This document shows positions 23,092 through 33,479 of a DNA stretch of 64,000 bases, piece by piece. The stretch spans positions 3,522,501-3,586,500 of the forward strand of contig BSBM01000964.1 of NCBI GenBank assembly GCA_027924585.1. Reading direction: 5' to 3'. Under the pieces are notes generated by a model, which did no database searches, was not told where the DNA came from, and worked only from the letters and a program-made list of their open reading frames with translations. Positions within the stretch are counted from its first letter, which is position 1. Each line of letters opens with the position of its first letter. The position numbers were made by a program, and so were the translations under genes. This stretch comes from Larix kaempferi. Its lineage: Eukaryota; Streptophyta; Pinopsida; Pinales; Pinaceae.

Positions 23092-23563
23092 TAGCTTGAA
23101 TAGGACATCTTTCACAAGGTGAAAATACCTCTCTCTCCTCCTCCGGTGAAAAATTAGGGTTTCTACAAAAGTTGGAATTTTTGGAATCTAAGAGCATGGT
23201 TGGATGCTCCTCCTCAAAATCAAAATTTTGAGCCCAAGATCGAAGGTTTTGAGTGGGTATAACCCCAGGCTTTTTCAAACCCTAGTTTGACTTTTTTATG
23301 AGAAGTACCAGAAAAACTGCGCACATGTGCACCAGTGAACCAGAAAAGTTGCGAACCTGTGCACTAGTAAACCAGAAAAGTGTGAACCAGAAAGCTATAA
23401 AGCCTATTGTAGATCCGAAAGTTGCTGGTCAAATTTGAAGGGTGAAAAGTTGAAGTTTCTAGAAGCAAAGTAGACCAGTCATGTCAATTCAATCAAGCAC
23501 ATCTCCTGGTAAAATCTATTCTACATTTTGAGAAACTTCATTTTTTGTGAGCTCCTGGATAAG
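23092..23563 (+). other. copia B leader
   Basis: A non-coding leader of about 470 bases up to the gag start, with repeated 'aaccagaaaa' words (23310-23390). No frame is supported. Confidence 0.6.
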
Positions 23564-25882
23564 ATGGCTCCAAGCACTATGATTGAAGACAAGCTAGAGG
23601 GTATAGAGAATTTTCGGGCATGGAAATATAGGATTGGTCTCATTCTTGAAGAGAATGATCTTGCCCAATATATCAAAGATGAGGTTGCAGAACCTGCGGA
23701 AGATGAAGCCAAAGAGAAGTATAAGAGGGAATTGATTAGGGAAAAGAGAATCATTGCTGATTCTATCAAGGACCACTTGATTCCCCAAGTGGCATCCAAG
23801 AAGACCCCAAAGGAAATGTATGATTCCTTAGGAAGAATGTATGAAGGGAGGAACATCAACATGAAGATGAACTTGAGATCTCAATTGAAGAGCACCAAGA
23901 TGAATAAAGGAGAATCTATTCAATATTACTTCACAATGGTTTCCCAGTTCAAAGAAAAACTAGAAGCCATTGGAGACAACCTTGATGAAGATGAACTAGT
24001 CATGACTACTCTCAATGGTCTCACTAGAACTTGGGATTCATTTATCCAAACAATGTGTTCCAGAAAAGAAAGCATGAAGTTTGATGTGGTATGGGAGGAT
24101 TGCATTCAAGAAGAAGCTAGAGTAGCAAATAGAGAAGCCGTACTCAAAGAAGATGATCAAGCATTGGCTACCCACACCAAGAAAGGAAGGAATCAATCCA
24201 ACTTCAAGAAGAATAGTCACAAGGAGTCTCAACCTCCACAAATATTTCAAACGAAAAGAGGAACTAATCAAAGAAGAGATTACTCCTCATTTCAATGTTT
24301 CACTTGTCACAAATTAGGACACCTTGCTAGATATTGTTCCTCAAGGAAGAAGAAGGGTTTCCACCATGTAAGACATCAAGCACATCTAGTAGAAAATGAT
24401 AGGGAAGAAGAAGAGGAGGAAAGGCCTCAAAAGAAAAGAGCTAAAGTAGAAGAAGAAGATGCAGAAGAGTATGTTCTATTCTTTGCACTCTCTGGGTCAG
24501 TAACACCTGGAGAAGATACATGGCTTATTGATAGTGGTGCTTCAAAGCACATGACAGGACAAAAGAAGACTCTTTCAAGACTTGAAGAGAAGACCTCTGC
24601 ACAAAAGGTATCTTTAGGAGATGACCATCAATATCCCATCAAGGGAATTGGTGAAGCAAGCTACAAGCTTGATTCTGGAACTTCATTGAAGTTGAAGGAA
24701 ATCTTATATGTACCAGGTTTGAAGAAGAACTTACTTTCTATCTCAGCATTAGATAAGAAAGGTTATAGGGTTGCATTCATAGATGGACAAGTACTCATGT
24801 GGCCCAAAGGGAAATCAACTAAGGATGAAATTGTTATTGGTGAAGAGGAAGGAGGACTTTAGAAACTCAAGGGTCATCCAGAAGCTGCCCTTGTTCATGA
24901 AGCCACTATCCCAAGTGAGATATGGCATAGGAGGATTGCTCACATTAACTACAAAGCACTACCTCATGTGAGAAAGGTAGTTATAGGACTACCAAATTTG
25001 AATATTGATCATAAAGGCACATGCAAAGGATGTGCAAAAGGGAAGAATATTAAGAACCCATTTCCAAAGAGTGAAACAATGACTAAAAGTACTTTGGAGT
25101 TGATCTATTCAGATGTATGTGGACCAATGCCCTCCACATCCTTGAGTGGGTATGAATATTACCTTACATTTATTGATGACTTCTCAAAGAAGACTTGGAT
25201 ATATTTCCTAAAGGGAAAAGATGAAGTCTTTGGAAAGTTCAAGGAATTCAAAGCCTTGATAGAAAATCATTCAGAAACGAAGATCAAAATACCCAGGATA
25301 GATAATGGTGGAGAATATACATCAAAGTATTTTGAAGTCTTTTGTGAAGAAGCTGGAATCAAGAGGGAACTAACCACTCCCTACAATACTGAACAAAATG
25401 GTGTTGCGGAAAGAAGGAATAGAATCATTATGGAAGCAGTAAAGACAATGATACATGATCAAGACCTACCTATGTATCTATGGGTTGAAGCAGCTAGGAC
25501 AACAGTCTATGTGCATAATAGACTTTCTCATAGTTCCCTTGAATTCAAGACCCCCGAGGAAGTATTCACAGGAATGAAGCTTTAAGGAAGCCATCTCAAG
25601 ATATTTGGGTGCCCAATATATATTCACATACCAAAAGAAAAGAGAACTAAGATGGATCCTTCTGGAAAGAAGGGAATATTTGTTAGATATTGTGAAGCAT
25701 CCAAAGCATTCAGAATATACAACCCAGGATTCCATCATATGGGAGTTAGTAGGGATGTGATATTTGGTGAAGGGGCAGCTCTCAAAAGATATAGGAAGTG
25801 CCAATACGAAGAAGTATATGTGGAAGATGCACCTCCCAGAATTGCAGAAGTTGCACCCATTCTTGGAGATGAAACACCATAA
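23564..25882 (+). pseudogene. copia B gag-protease-integrase, three in-frame stops
   Basis: I chose the ATG at 23564 (MAPSTMIEDKLEGIENF) because it aligns with the A1 gag start; the frame is open from 23528. Gag covers residues 1-220. The zinc knuckle CFTCHKLGHLARYC is near residue 245 and the protease WLIDSGASKHMT near residue 320. The same frame continues past a TAG (24860-24862) into the integrase zinc domain (WHRRIAHIN, CKGCAKGK) and core. The catalytic residues lie in YSDVCGPM, IDNGGEY and AERRNR (D, D, E). Further in-frame stops lie at 25583-25585 and 25880-25882. Because the frame is unchanged across all three stops, decay is by point mutation. A frameshift between 25883 and 26040 leads to RT. 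Confidence 0.93.
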
Positions 25883-26040
25883 GAACATGACATGCTAGAA
25901 CCACAAGAACCCCTACCTTAAACATATCAAGAACGAGAAAACCAGCATGGGAAAGAGATATAATTCAGGGATCAGAAAAGTATGGAGCTCCTGAAGGTTC
26001 CACAAGAGTAAGAAAGAAACCAAATCCATTCTCCAGCTAT

Positions 26041-27590
26041 GTGGCTTTGCTGTGTGATCTTGTAGATCAAGAACCTACTAGTTATGAAGAGGCAGTTCAT
26101 AAGAAAGAGTGGGTAAAGGAAATGATGAAGGAGTACCAATCACTAATGAAGAATGATGTTTGGGATATAGTTCCCAAACCAAAGAATAAAAGTGTGGTAT
26201 CCAACAAATGGATATACAAGATAAAGCATGTTGTGGATGGTAGCATCGAAAAGTATAAGGCAAGCTTTGTAGCCAGAGGATTCTCTCAGAAAGAGGGAAT
26301 TTACTATGAAGAGACATTTGCACCAGTTGCAAGGTACACTTCCATTAGAACCATCATGGCACTTTCATCCATGACGAAGTGGGAATTACACCAGATGGAT
26401 GTGAAGACAACTTTCTTGAATGGTGTGATTGAAGAAGAAGTATACATAGAACAACCACAAGGATTTGAGGTTGAAAATAAAAGAACCCACGTATGCAGAC
26501 TGAAAAAGGAATTATATGGGTTGAAGCAAGCTCCTAGAGCTTGGTATGGAAGAATTGACAGTTTCTTGACAAGCTTGGGCTTTACCAAAAGTAAAGTTGA
26601 TCCTAATATTTACCTCAAGGTTATGGATGATGAACCTATCATATTATTGCTATATGTGGATGATCTATTTTTTACTGGAAATGAGAAACAGATTGTCAAG
26701 TGCAAAAAGAAGCTCTCTACAGAGTTTGAGATGAAAGATCTCGGATTGATGCATTACTTCCTAGGTCTGGAAGTATGGCAAGGCCCAGAAGGAATCTTTC
26801 TCAACCAGGGAAAGTATGTTGTGGAAATCCTGAAAAGATTTTATATGTTGGAATGTAAAGATATGGCCACTCCCATGGATTCCAACTTGAAGCTATTAGC
26901 TAATGACTCATCAGAGTTAGTGGATGTAGCTATGTATAGACAGATTATTGGGTCATCAATGTATCTAACGAATACCAAGCTAGATATATGCTTTGCTGTG
27001 AACACCTTGATTCAGTATCTAGTTGAGCCCATACATGTTCACCTGATAGATACAATGCATGTGATGAGATACTTAAAGGGTACGATAGAATTTGGTCTAT
27101 TATTCAGATTGTATGGGTACACAGATGTTGATTGGGAAGGAAGTGTATTAGACAGGAAGAACACATCGGGTGGATGTTATTGTCTAGGATCTACCATGAT
27201 CTCGTGGTTTAGCAGGAAGCAGTCTACTGTGGCTCTCAGCACAGCTGAAGCAGAATATATAGCTACTTGCTCTGCTAGTTGTGAAGCAATATGGCTTCGG
27301 AAGTTGTTATCAGGATTGTTTGACTTAGAGATGGAACCCACTGTGATCCTGTGTGACAACCAAAGTTGTACAAAGATGTCAGAGAATCCAATATTCCATG
27401 ATAAGTCAAAGCACATAGAGATTTGATATTTTTATATATGGGATATGGTGTAGAAAGGAGCTATAAAGCTCGATTATGTGAGCACTGATGTACAAGTTGC
27501 TAATATATTGACCAAACCCTTATCTCGAGTAAAGTTTGAGTATTTCTGAGACAAGCTTGGTGTAGTTTAGAAGGACCCTCCACGAAAGGG
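26041..27590 (+). pseudogene. copia B reverse transcriptase and RNase H
   Basis: A 461-codon open frame (26041-27426). RT begins near YEEAVHKKEW and carries FAPVARYTSIR, DVKTTFLNG, KKELYGLKQAPRAWY, LLYVDDLFF (YVDD at 26653-26664, residue 205), DLGLMHYFLGLEVW and DICFAVNTL. RNase H carries GYTDVDW, STAEAEYIA and LCDNQSC, the expected acidic residues. A TGA at 27424-27426 ends the frame, but copia C-terminal sequence (ANILTKPLSRVKFEYF) continues in the same frame to about 27590 with further stops. The core is the least damaged polymerase in the window. Confidence 0.93.
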
Positions 27591-27609
27591 GGAGTGATAT
27601 GGTCGATGA

Positions 27610-27835
27610 TGATATGTGGATATTGGTATCGATGTGGATACCTGTATTGATGATGAGTTTGCCTACATCGATGGTAATTTAGATGATGTGGATACCTGTA
27701 TCGATGATGAGGATACTTGTATTGATGATGAGGATACTTGTATCGATGATGAGGACACTTTTTTGGATGATGAGGATACTTGTTTTGACGATGAGGCCAA
27801 TGATGAGGTTACCATTTACAATGATGAGGTCGATG
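27610..27835 (+). repeat. 21 bp tandem array in copia B 3' region
   Basis: About eight units of a 21 bp repeat (core GATGAGGATACTTGTAT). Because 21 is a multiple of three, the frame 27616-27858 stays open and would encode repeated DTCIDDE heptads. It begins about 25 bases after the end of pol-derived sequence. Confidence 0.8.
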
Positions 27836-27849
27836 TATGGTCCTTATAC

Positions 27850-28310
27850 TTTCTCTAAGTGGACGAGGAGGGATTGTATCATCCCTCGACTTCGGTCCCT
27901 GAATTGATCCATTGACAGATTTCTTCGCGAAGTGGTCCCTAATGGATGAGGAGGGATTGTATCATCCCTGGACATAGGTCCCTGAATTGATCTGTAGACA
28001 GATGTCTTTGAGAAGTGGTCCCTAGTGGACGAGGAGTGACTTTATCATCCTTCGACTTTGGTCCCTGAATTGATCTATAGATAGATGTCTTTGAGAAGTG
28101 GTCCCCAATGGACGAGAGGGATTGTATCATCCCTGGACTTCGGTCCTTGAATTGATCCATAGACAAATGTCTTTGATAAGTGGTCCCTAGTGGACGAGAG
28201 GGAATGTATCATCCCTCGACTTTGGTCCCTAAATTGATCTGTAGACATATGTCTTCGAGAAAGTGGTCCTTAGACTTTGTCTAAGTTGACATGTGGACTA
28301 CATCGTCCCT
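27850..28310 (+). repeat. About 82 bp tandem array in copia B 3' region
   Basis: Five to six units, each with 'agtggtccctagtgg', 'ttgtatcatccc' and 'gaattgatc'. The units differ from each other by substitutions and short deletions ('gacgaggagggat' against 'gacgagagggat'). Confidence 0.8.
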
Positions 28311-28389
28311 AGACATGATATGGTGTCTTAAATTAATAAGGATTGATCATCCTGAAAATAGATCACATATGTTGTAGGGTATGTTGCTA

Positions 28390-28640
28390 TGGTGCTGTTG
28401 ATCTAGAGATCCGGATGATGATGTTGATAGAGAGATCCAAACGATGAGGTTGTTGATCTAGAGATCCGGATGATGTTGTTGATAGAGAGATCTAGATGAT
28501 GAGGTTGTTGATCTAGAGATACAGATGATGCTGTTGATAGAGAGATCTGGACGATGAGGCTGTTTATCTAGAGACCTAGATGATGTTGTTGATAGAGAGA
28601 TCTAGACGATGATGATGTTGATTGAGAGAGATCCAAATGA
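28390..28640 (+). repeat. About 54 bp tandem array in copia B 3' region
   Basis: Four to five units alternating 'gttgatctagagatcc' and 'gttgatagagagatc' blocks. This is the third array in a row, with a period and sequence unlike the two before it. Confidence 0.75.
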
Positions 28641-28869
28641 TGATTGGAAGATTCGGATGATGATGCTGTAGCTGATCAAGTGTTGCTGAAGATGAAGACT
28701 CAATACTGTCGATGTTGATGATCCAGTATTGATTATGTTCCAGTAACTGATTCAGTTACTGATGATGATTGAAGAAAGCTTCCAATGATTTATAGATGTA
28801 TCATGTATGATGTTGATGACTCCTTGCTCCTGCAGATGTTGTTATAATATCCTTCTCATTAAGCGGGAG

Positions 28870-29080
28870 TGTTGACATATTGTAACTTCTAAGAATATTA
28901 TTATTTCGGAGATGTTTCATTCCTCCATTGGGACTTTATCATATATCTAGAGATGTTTCTTCCTCCGAGAGAATGTTGTAACTAGGGTTATTAGATCTCC
29001 CTAGTGGGGTCGGTCCTGAGTTAGTTGATTAGGGGTTATTAGAATCTCATAGGATAAGTCAGCCTAGTTAGGGTGAAAAG
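28870..29080 (+). repeat. copia B 3' LTR, left part
   Basis: TGTTGACATATTG..., 211 bases matching the start of 22593-23079, cut at 29080 by A2. It resumes at 32450 after A2 and one copy of its 5 bp duplication; together about 490 bases, matching the 5' LTR length. Confidence 0.92.
29076..29080. repeat. Target-site duplication of copia A2, left copy (aaaag)
   Basis: Identical to 32445-32449; a perfect 5 bp duplication. Confidence 0.9.
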
Positions 29081-29703
29081 TGTTGATGTATTCGTAACTT
29101 CAGAAGATATTCACTTGTATATTGTATTTGTACTTTATTGCATCCCAAACGGAGATGTATTATTCCTCCAATTGGAAGTGTCGTTAGTTGTACTTGCATG
29201 TGTTGCAAGTGATATTGTAAGTGTCGTAACTTATTATACCAACTTGATGGGGTCGTCCCTGTATGAGTCATGTGGGTCAAAGGGTTATTAGACCACCCTA
29301 GAGGGGCCAACTTAGTCAGCATTATGTTAAGTGGTTAACTTGAGGCTGACCTAGTTGATTAAAGCTCAAGTGAAAGTTAGTGTATAAATAGAGAGTGTGT
29401 CTATCTCATTTTACACATTCTATTATTCACTCACTTTGCATTAGTGAGAGAAGAGGAGGGTGTGCACAAGTGGAGGAGGATTATGCTGCTTAAGATATCT
29501 ATTTCTTGGGTTTGATCTTTGTGATCTTTTTATTGGTGCTTATTCTATCTCTGAGGAAGTTGCGGGGTTTTTCACCTTCTTGGTTTTCCTCGGTGAAATG
29601 TTTTGTGTCTCTTGTCTCTTATCTCTTATGATTGATATGTTGTACATGTTGTTATTTCAGTTAAGATCCTAGATCTATTGAATTAAATGATGAAAATATA
29701 ACA
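29081..29703 (+). repeat. copia A2 5' LTR (623 bp)
   Basis: TGTTGATGTATTCG...AAATATAACA; TATA box GTATAAATAGAG near 29381-29392. About 9 mismatches in the first 95 bases against its partner. Confidence 0.92.
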
Positions 29704-29715
29704 TGGTATCATAGC
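29704..29715 (+). other. Primer-binding site of copia A2
   Basis: TGGTATCATAGC, one base off the initiator tRNA-Met site. Confidence 0.8.
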
Positions 29716-30081
29716 TAGCCCAAAGGAAGGCATGGTATGGCATTTATGAAACTTGTTGCACTTGCGACAAATTGGAAGCTAGGGCTTGATATAGCAATAA
29801 CCAGTCATCATGGTACTTTCGCTATAAATCCATTTTGGAAGAGGTCCAGGTTCTGAAATTTCTACAGGTCGAAGGTAACATCCCCATGTACCTTGTGTGT
29901 GAAGCACATCATTTGATTCGTTGTACTTTGTGAGATATTATCTGTACAATCTAGGGTTTCTGCATCTTCCAGATCTCAGTCATAAACTGGTGACCTAGGA
30001 AAAAAGGTCACAACTTGGGATAGGAAGCTCCAAATGAAATCCTATAAAAAGTGACAGTAAGAGCATAGACTGTAGTTTCTC
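29716..30081 (+). other. copia A2 leader up to the deletion junction
   Basis: Non-coding; matches the A1 leader until 'gactgtagtttctcag', then switches to RNase H coding sequence at about 30082. The join marks a deletion of about 4 kb relative to an intact element. Confidence 0.75.
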
Positions 30082-30084
30082 AGG

Positions 30085-30590
30085 TAAGTTTAACTTAGAG
30101 GGTTATGTTGATTCAAATTGGGCAGGAAGCGCTGCATATAGGAAGAATGTTGCTGGATGCTGCTTCAGTATGGGATCAGGTGTGATATATTGGTTTAGCA
30201 GGAAGCAGTCCTGTGTAGCACTGAGTACATCTGAAGCAGAGTATGTCATAGCTTGTTCATCCAGTTGTGAGGTAGTATGGCTGAGAAATCTATTGTATGA
30301 GTTATTTGATCTCCCATTGGATGCTACTGGTATCTTTTGTGACAGCCAAAGTTGTGTGAAGTTGTCTGAGAACTCGGTGTTCCATGACAGGTCGAAGCAC
30401 ATTGACATCAAATATCACTATATCAGGGATATGGTGCAAAGAGGAGCAGTGAAGCTCCTGTATGTTGCGACGGATGGATAGGTTGCAAATGTGTTGACGA
30501 AACCACTAGCCAGAGTGAAGTTTGAGTACTTCAGAGAGAGGCTTGGTGTTCTTCATATTGAAGATACTTCGAGGAAGAAGTGATTGGACA
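30085..30590 (+). pseudogene. copia A2 RNase H remnant
   Basis: Starts at FNLEGYVDSNWAGSAA-like residues with the first acidic site altered to SNW where A1 has SDW. It continues in the frame 30170-30481 with SWFSRKQ-like YWFSRKQSCVALS, TSEAEYVIAC and FCDSQSC, then HDRSKHIDIKYHYIRDM. A TAG at 30479-30481 interrupts the C-terminus. No RT precedes it. Confidence 0.85.
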
Positions 30591-30599
30591 CATTTGCAG

Positions 30600-31800
30600 G
30601 ATCCATTCCAAGCATGGTGAGAGGAGGATCCTTCCCATGGCTTTGGATAAAAGCGTTTTGTGATGAGCATTAGGATGATGCTCCAGTTACTGCTCTGTAT
30701 ATACATCAGCTGGATGCTTTGTATGATCAATTGGATCATGTATATGTATATGCATCAGGTGGATTCTTTGTAGGATCAGTTGGATCATGTATGATGACAT
30801 GCATTAGGACGTTGTAGTGATGATGATCAGGATGATCATGTGTGATGAGTATCAGGATGATACTCTGTATGATATGCATCAGGACGATGCTATGATGATG
30901 ATTAGGATCATCATGTACATCAGGATGATGTATGGTGAGTATCAGGTTGATACTCTGTGGCCGTGGATAGGTTGTGTAGATGAGAATGTAAGTTTACCTG
31001 GGAGATCTTACCGGTCATGCTGTGGCACATAAAGGATCTTGGGATGCTCTTTCAAGGCTTTGTCCTACGACATATAATAGCACCCTAGGAGATCAGATAG
31101 GTTGAGAAGTATGCTCGTAATTAGTCCTGGGATGCTCTTTCGAGGTTTTTCCATGACCACATGTAACTAGACCTGGGAGATCCGATACGCTGAGAAGTAC
31201 ACTCGTAATCAGTCCTGCGATGCTATTTAGAGGCTTTGTGGTGACCACATGTAAGTAGACTTGGGAGATATTGTCGGTCCTGCTTCGGCACATAAAGGAT
31301 CCTAGGATACTCTTTCGAGGCATTGTGGTGGGGGTCACATGTAATACGTCCTAGAGATCCGGACAGGTTGTTCTAGTCATGTAAAAGGCCTCGGATGCTC
31401 TTTCGAGATCTTGCTAGGAGGACACTCTTTTAAGGTTTTGTGATGGTCATATGTAACTTGACCTGGGATATCTTTCCGATTGTGCTTCGACACATAAAGG
31501 ATCCTGGGATACTCTTTCGAGGCATTGTGATGCACGTAATAAGTCTTGAGGATTCCACAGTATGGCCAATGTTCATGAAGACCTACAGGTGGTGGGCCTA
31601 CATCCAACATTAAAAAGGGTTGACTCTGTAGAACTTCCTATGACGAGAAGAATTATGAGATAGCCTAGTGATCGAGATGTCGAGTACAGCAATAGTGATG
31701 ATGATGATGCATGATGATCCAGTGATGATGATCCAGTGACAGAATTGAAGACTTGTGCCTATATGTATTGATGACTTGTGTCAAGAGAATACCTTCCTAG
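30600..31800 (+). repeat. copia A2 3' non-coding region with tandem arrays
   Basis: First a GATGAT/ATCAGG-rich zone (30660-30960), then a degenerate array (about 31000-31610, units of roughly 95-125 bp with 'gggatgctctttcgagg' and 'cacatgtaac'). Then about 200 bases with 'gatgatgatg' runs lead to the purine tract (TTAAGAGGGAG, 31801-31811). A1 carries the same arrangement on the minus strand. Confidence 0.8.
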
Positions 31801-31811
31801 TTAAGAGGGAG

Positions 31812-32444
31812 TGTTGATGTATTTGTAACTTCAGAAGATATTCACTTGTATATTGTATTTGTACTTTACTGTATCCCCAACAGAGATATATTATTCCTCT
31901 GATTGGAAGTGTCGTCAATTGTACTTGCATGTGTCGCAAGTTATATTGTAAGTGTCATAGCTTATACTTGATGGGTTATTAGACCACCTTGATGGGGTCG
32001 GCCTTGTATGAGTTATGTGGTTCAAAGGGTTATTATACCACCCTAGAGGGGTCGGCCCAGTCAGCATTATGTTAAGTGGTTAAGTTGAGGCCAACCTAGT
32101 TGAGTAAGGTCAAGTGAAAGTTAGTGTATAAATAGAGAGTGTGTCTCTCTTATTTTACACATTCTATTATTCACTCACTTCGCATTAGTGAGAGAAGAGG
32201 AGGGTGCGCACAAGTGGAGGAGTATGTTGCTAAAGATATCTATCTCTTGGGTTTGATCTTTATGATCTTTGTATTGGTGCTTATTCTATCTCTGAGGAAG
32301 TTGTGGGGTTTTTCACCTTCTTGGTTTTCCCTAGTGAAATGTCTTGTGTCTCTTGGCTCTTGTCTCTTATGCTTGATATGTTGTACATGTTGTTCTTTCA
32401 GTTAAGATCCTAAATCTATTGAATTAAATGATGAAAATATGACA
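31812..32444 (+). repeat. copia A2 3' LTR (633 bp)
   Basis: TGTTGATGTATTTG...AAATATGACA, paired with 29081-29703; the final dinucleotide CA is kept. Confidence 0.92.
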
Positions 32445-32449
32445 AAAAG

Positions 32450-32728
32450 TGAGTTAGGAGTCGAGTATAAATAGAGGATGTGTGTTTCTCATTTAACTCA
32501 CTCATTCACTCACTTGTGATTAGCGCATAGGAGAGAGAGAGAGATCTGCATAGGAGGAATATGAGCTCTTGTTTGGGGATTACATCTTTGTAATTGTTTA
32601 TCATCTATATTGAGGAAAGCTTTGCTGGGTTTTCTACCCCATGAGGGTTTCCCAGGATAAATCTTTGTCTATCTTGTGATTGTGTTTCTTTCAGTGGTCT
32701 TGCTTGTGAATTTATGCTAAACTTAACA
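32450..32728 (+). repeat. copia B 3' LTR, right part
   Basis: Continues the LTR interrupted at 29080 ('gttaggagtcgagtataaata...') and ends AACTTAACA at 32728. The next eight bases are TGGTATCA, the start of a primer-binding site, which should not follow a 3' LTR. Confidence 0.9.
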
Positions 32729-33175
32729 TGGTATCAATTCCTCCATCGGGACTTTATCATATATCCAGAGATGTTTATTCCTCTAAGAGAATGTTTTAAC
32801 TAGGGTTATTAGATCTCCCTAGTGGGGTCAGCCCTGAGTTAGTTGTTTAGGGGTTATTAGAGTCTCCTAGGAGAAGTCGACCCAATTAGGGTGAAAAGTC
32901 AGTTAGGAGTCAAGTATAAATAGAGGAGGTGTGTTGCTCATTTAAATCACTCATTCACTCACTTGTGATTGGCACATAGGAGAGAGAGAGATATGCATAG
33001 GAGGAAAATGAGCTCTTGTTTGGGGATTAAATCTTTGTAATTGTTGATCTTCTATATTGAGGAAATCTTTGCTGGGTTTTCTACCCCATAAGGGTTTCCT
33101 AGGATACATATTTGTATGTCTTGTGATTATGTTTCTTCCAGTGATCTTGCTTGTGAATTTATGCTAAACTTAACA
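32729..33175 (+). repeat. Primer-site stub plus third, partial copia B LTR
   Basis: TGGTATCA (32729-32736) is followed at once by B LTR sequence starting about 55 bases into the LTR ('attcctccatcggg'), running to AACTTAACA at 33175. This is the footprint of a second, tandem B internal region deleted between its primer site and the next LTR. Confidence 0.85.
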
Positions 33176-33180
33176 CATAG
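33176..33180. repeat. Target-site duplication of copia B, right copy (catag)
   Basis: Partner of 22588-22592; places the true right end of the B composite after the third LTR. Confidence 0.75.
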
Positions 33181-33470
33181 GTGCTAAAATAACCACCCTT
33201 ATGAAGTGTTGGTGAAAACTATGAGAAAATGGTTCAAGGGCATAAATAATTAAACTATTTGACAAGAAAAAGTTACGTATACTATGGCGAAGAGGGTTTT
33301 CGAAGGGAATTTGACAAAGGATTAAAATGTTTCCCAAAATAGGATGTTGAGACTATTGTAATGTGGATTTTGTATTGGAAGTTGGTGGGCGACAGAACTT
33401 GCATTAACTGCAATCACGTAATACTGAGATAATATGTTACAGGTGTATTCAAAACCCCAATGCTATGTTT
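33181..33470. other. Unassigned stretch right of copia B
   Basis: Should be the continuation of the interrupted gag of the long-LTR gypsy, but only a doubtful frame is seen, with stops. No clear zinc knuckle or protease. Possibly heavily decayed or rearranged. Confidence 0.35.
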
Positions 33471-33479
33471 TTAGGGTGT

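Larger units (their letters stand above)
29081..32444 (+). mobile_element. copia A2: internally deleted A-family element nested in the B LTR
   Basis: 3364 bp with LTRs 29081-29703 and 31812-32444, a perfect aaaag duplication, a primer-binding site (29704), a leader homologous to A1 (to about 30080), then directly RNase H (30085-30590) and the 3' repeat region. Gag, protease, integrase and RT are missing, so this copy needed proteins from another element, or was deleted after insertion. Confidence 0.92.
22593..33175 (+). mobile_element. copia B: Ty1/copia retrotransposon with nested A2
   Basis: 5' LTR 22593-23079, primer-binding site 23080, leader, gag-protease-integrase (23564-25882), RT-RNase H (26041-27590), three tandem arrays (27610-28640), purine tract (AAGCGGGAG, 28861-28869), 3' LTR 28870-32728 split by A2 (29081-32444), then a partial third LTR (32737-33175). 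Of all elements here this one has the best-preserved coding region, with three in-frame stops and one frameshift in about 4 kb. LTR mismatches (5 in the first 65 bases compared) show it is not young. Confidence 0.93.

Noticed and set aside
27616-27858. A small acidic protein gene (repeated DTCIDDE)
   Set aside because: The open frame follows from a 21 bp period and lies in the 3' non-coding part of copia B with no promoter or relatives in A copies; kept only as a repeat.
22588-33180. B and A2 as one chimeric element
   Set aside because: Separate duplications (tatag/catag and aaaag/aaaag) and a split B LTR show two sequential insertions.
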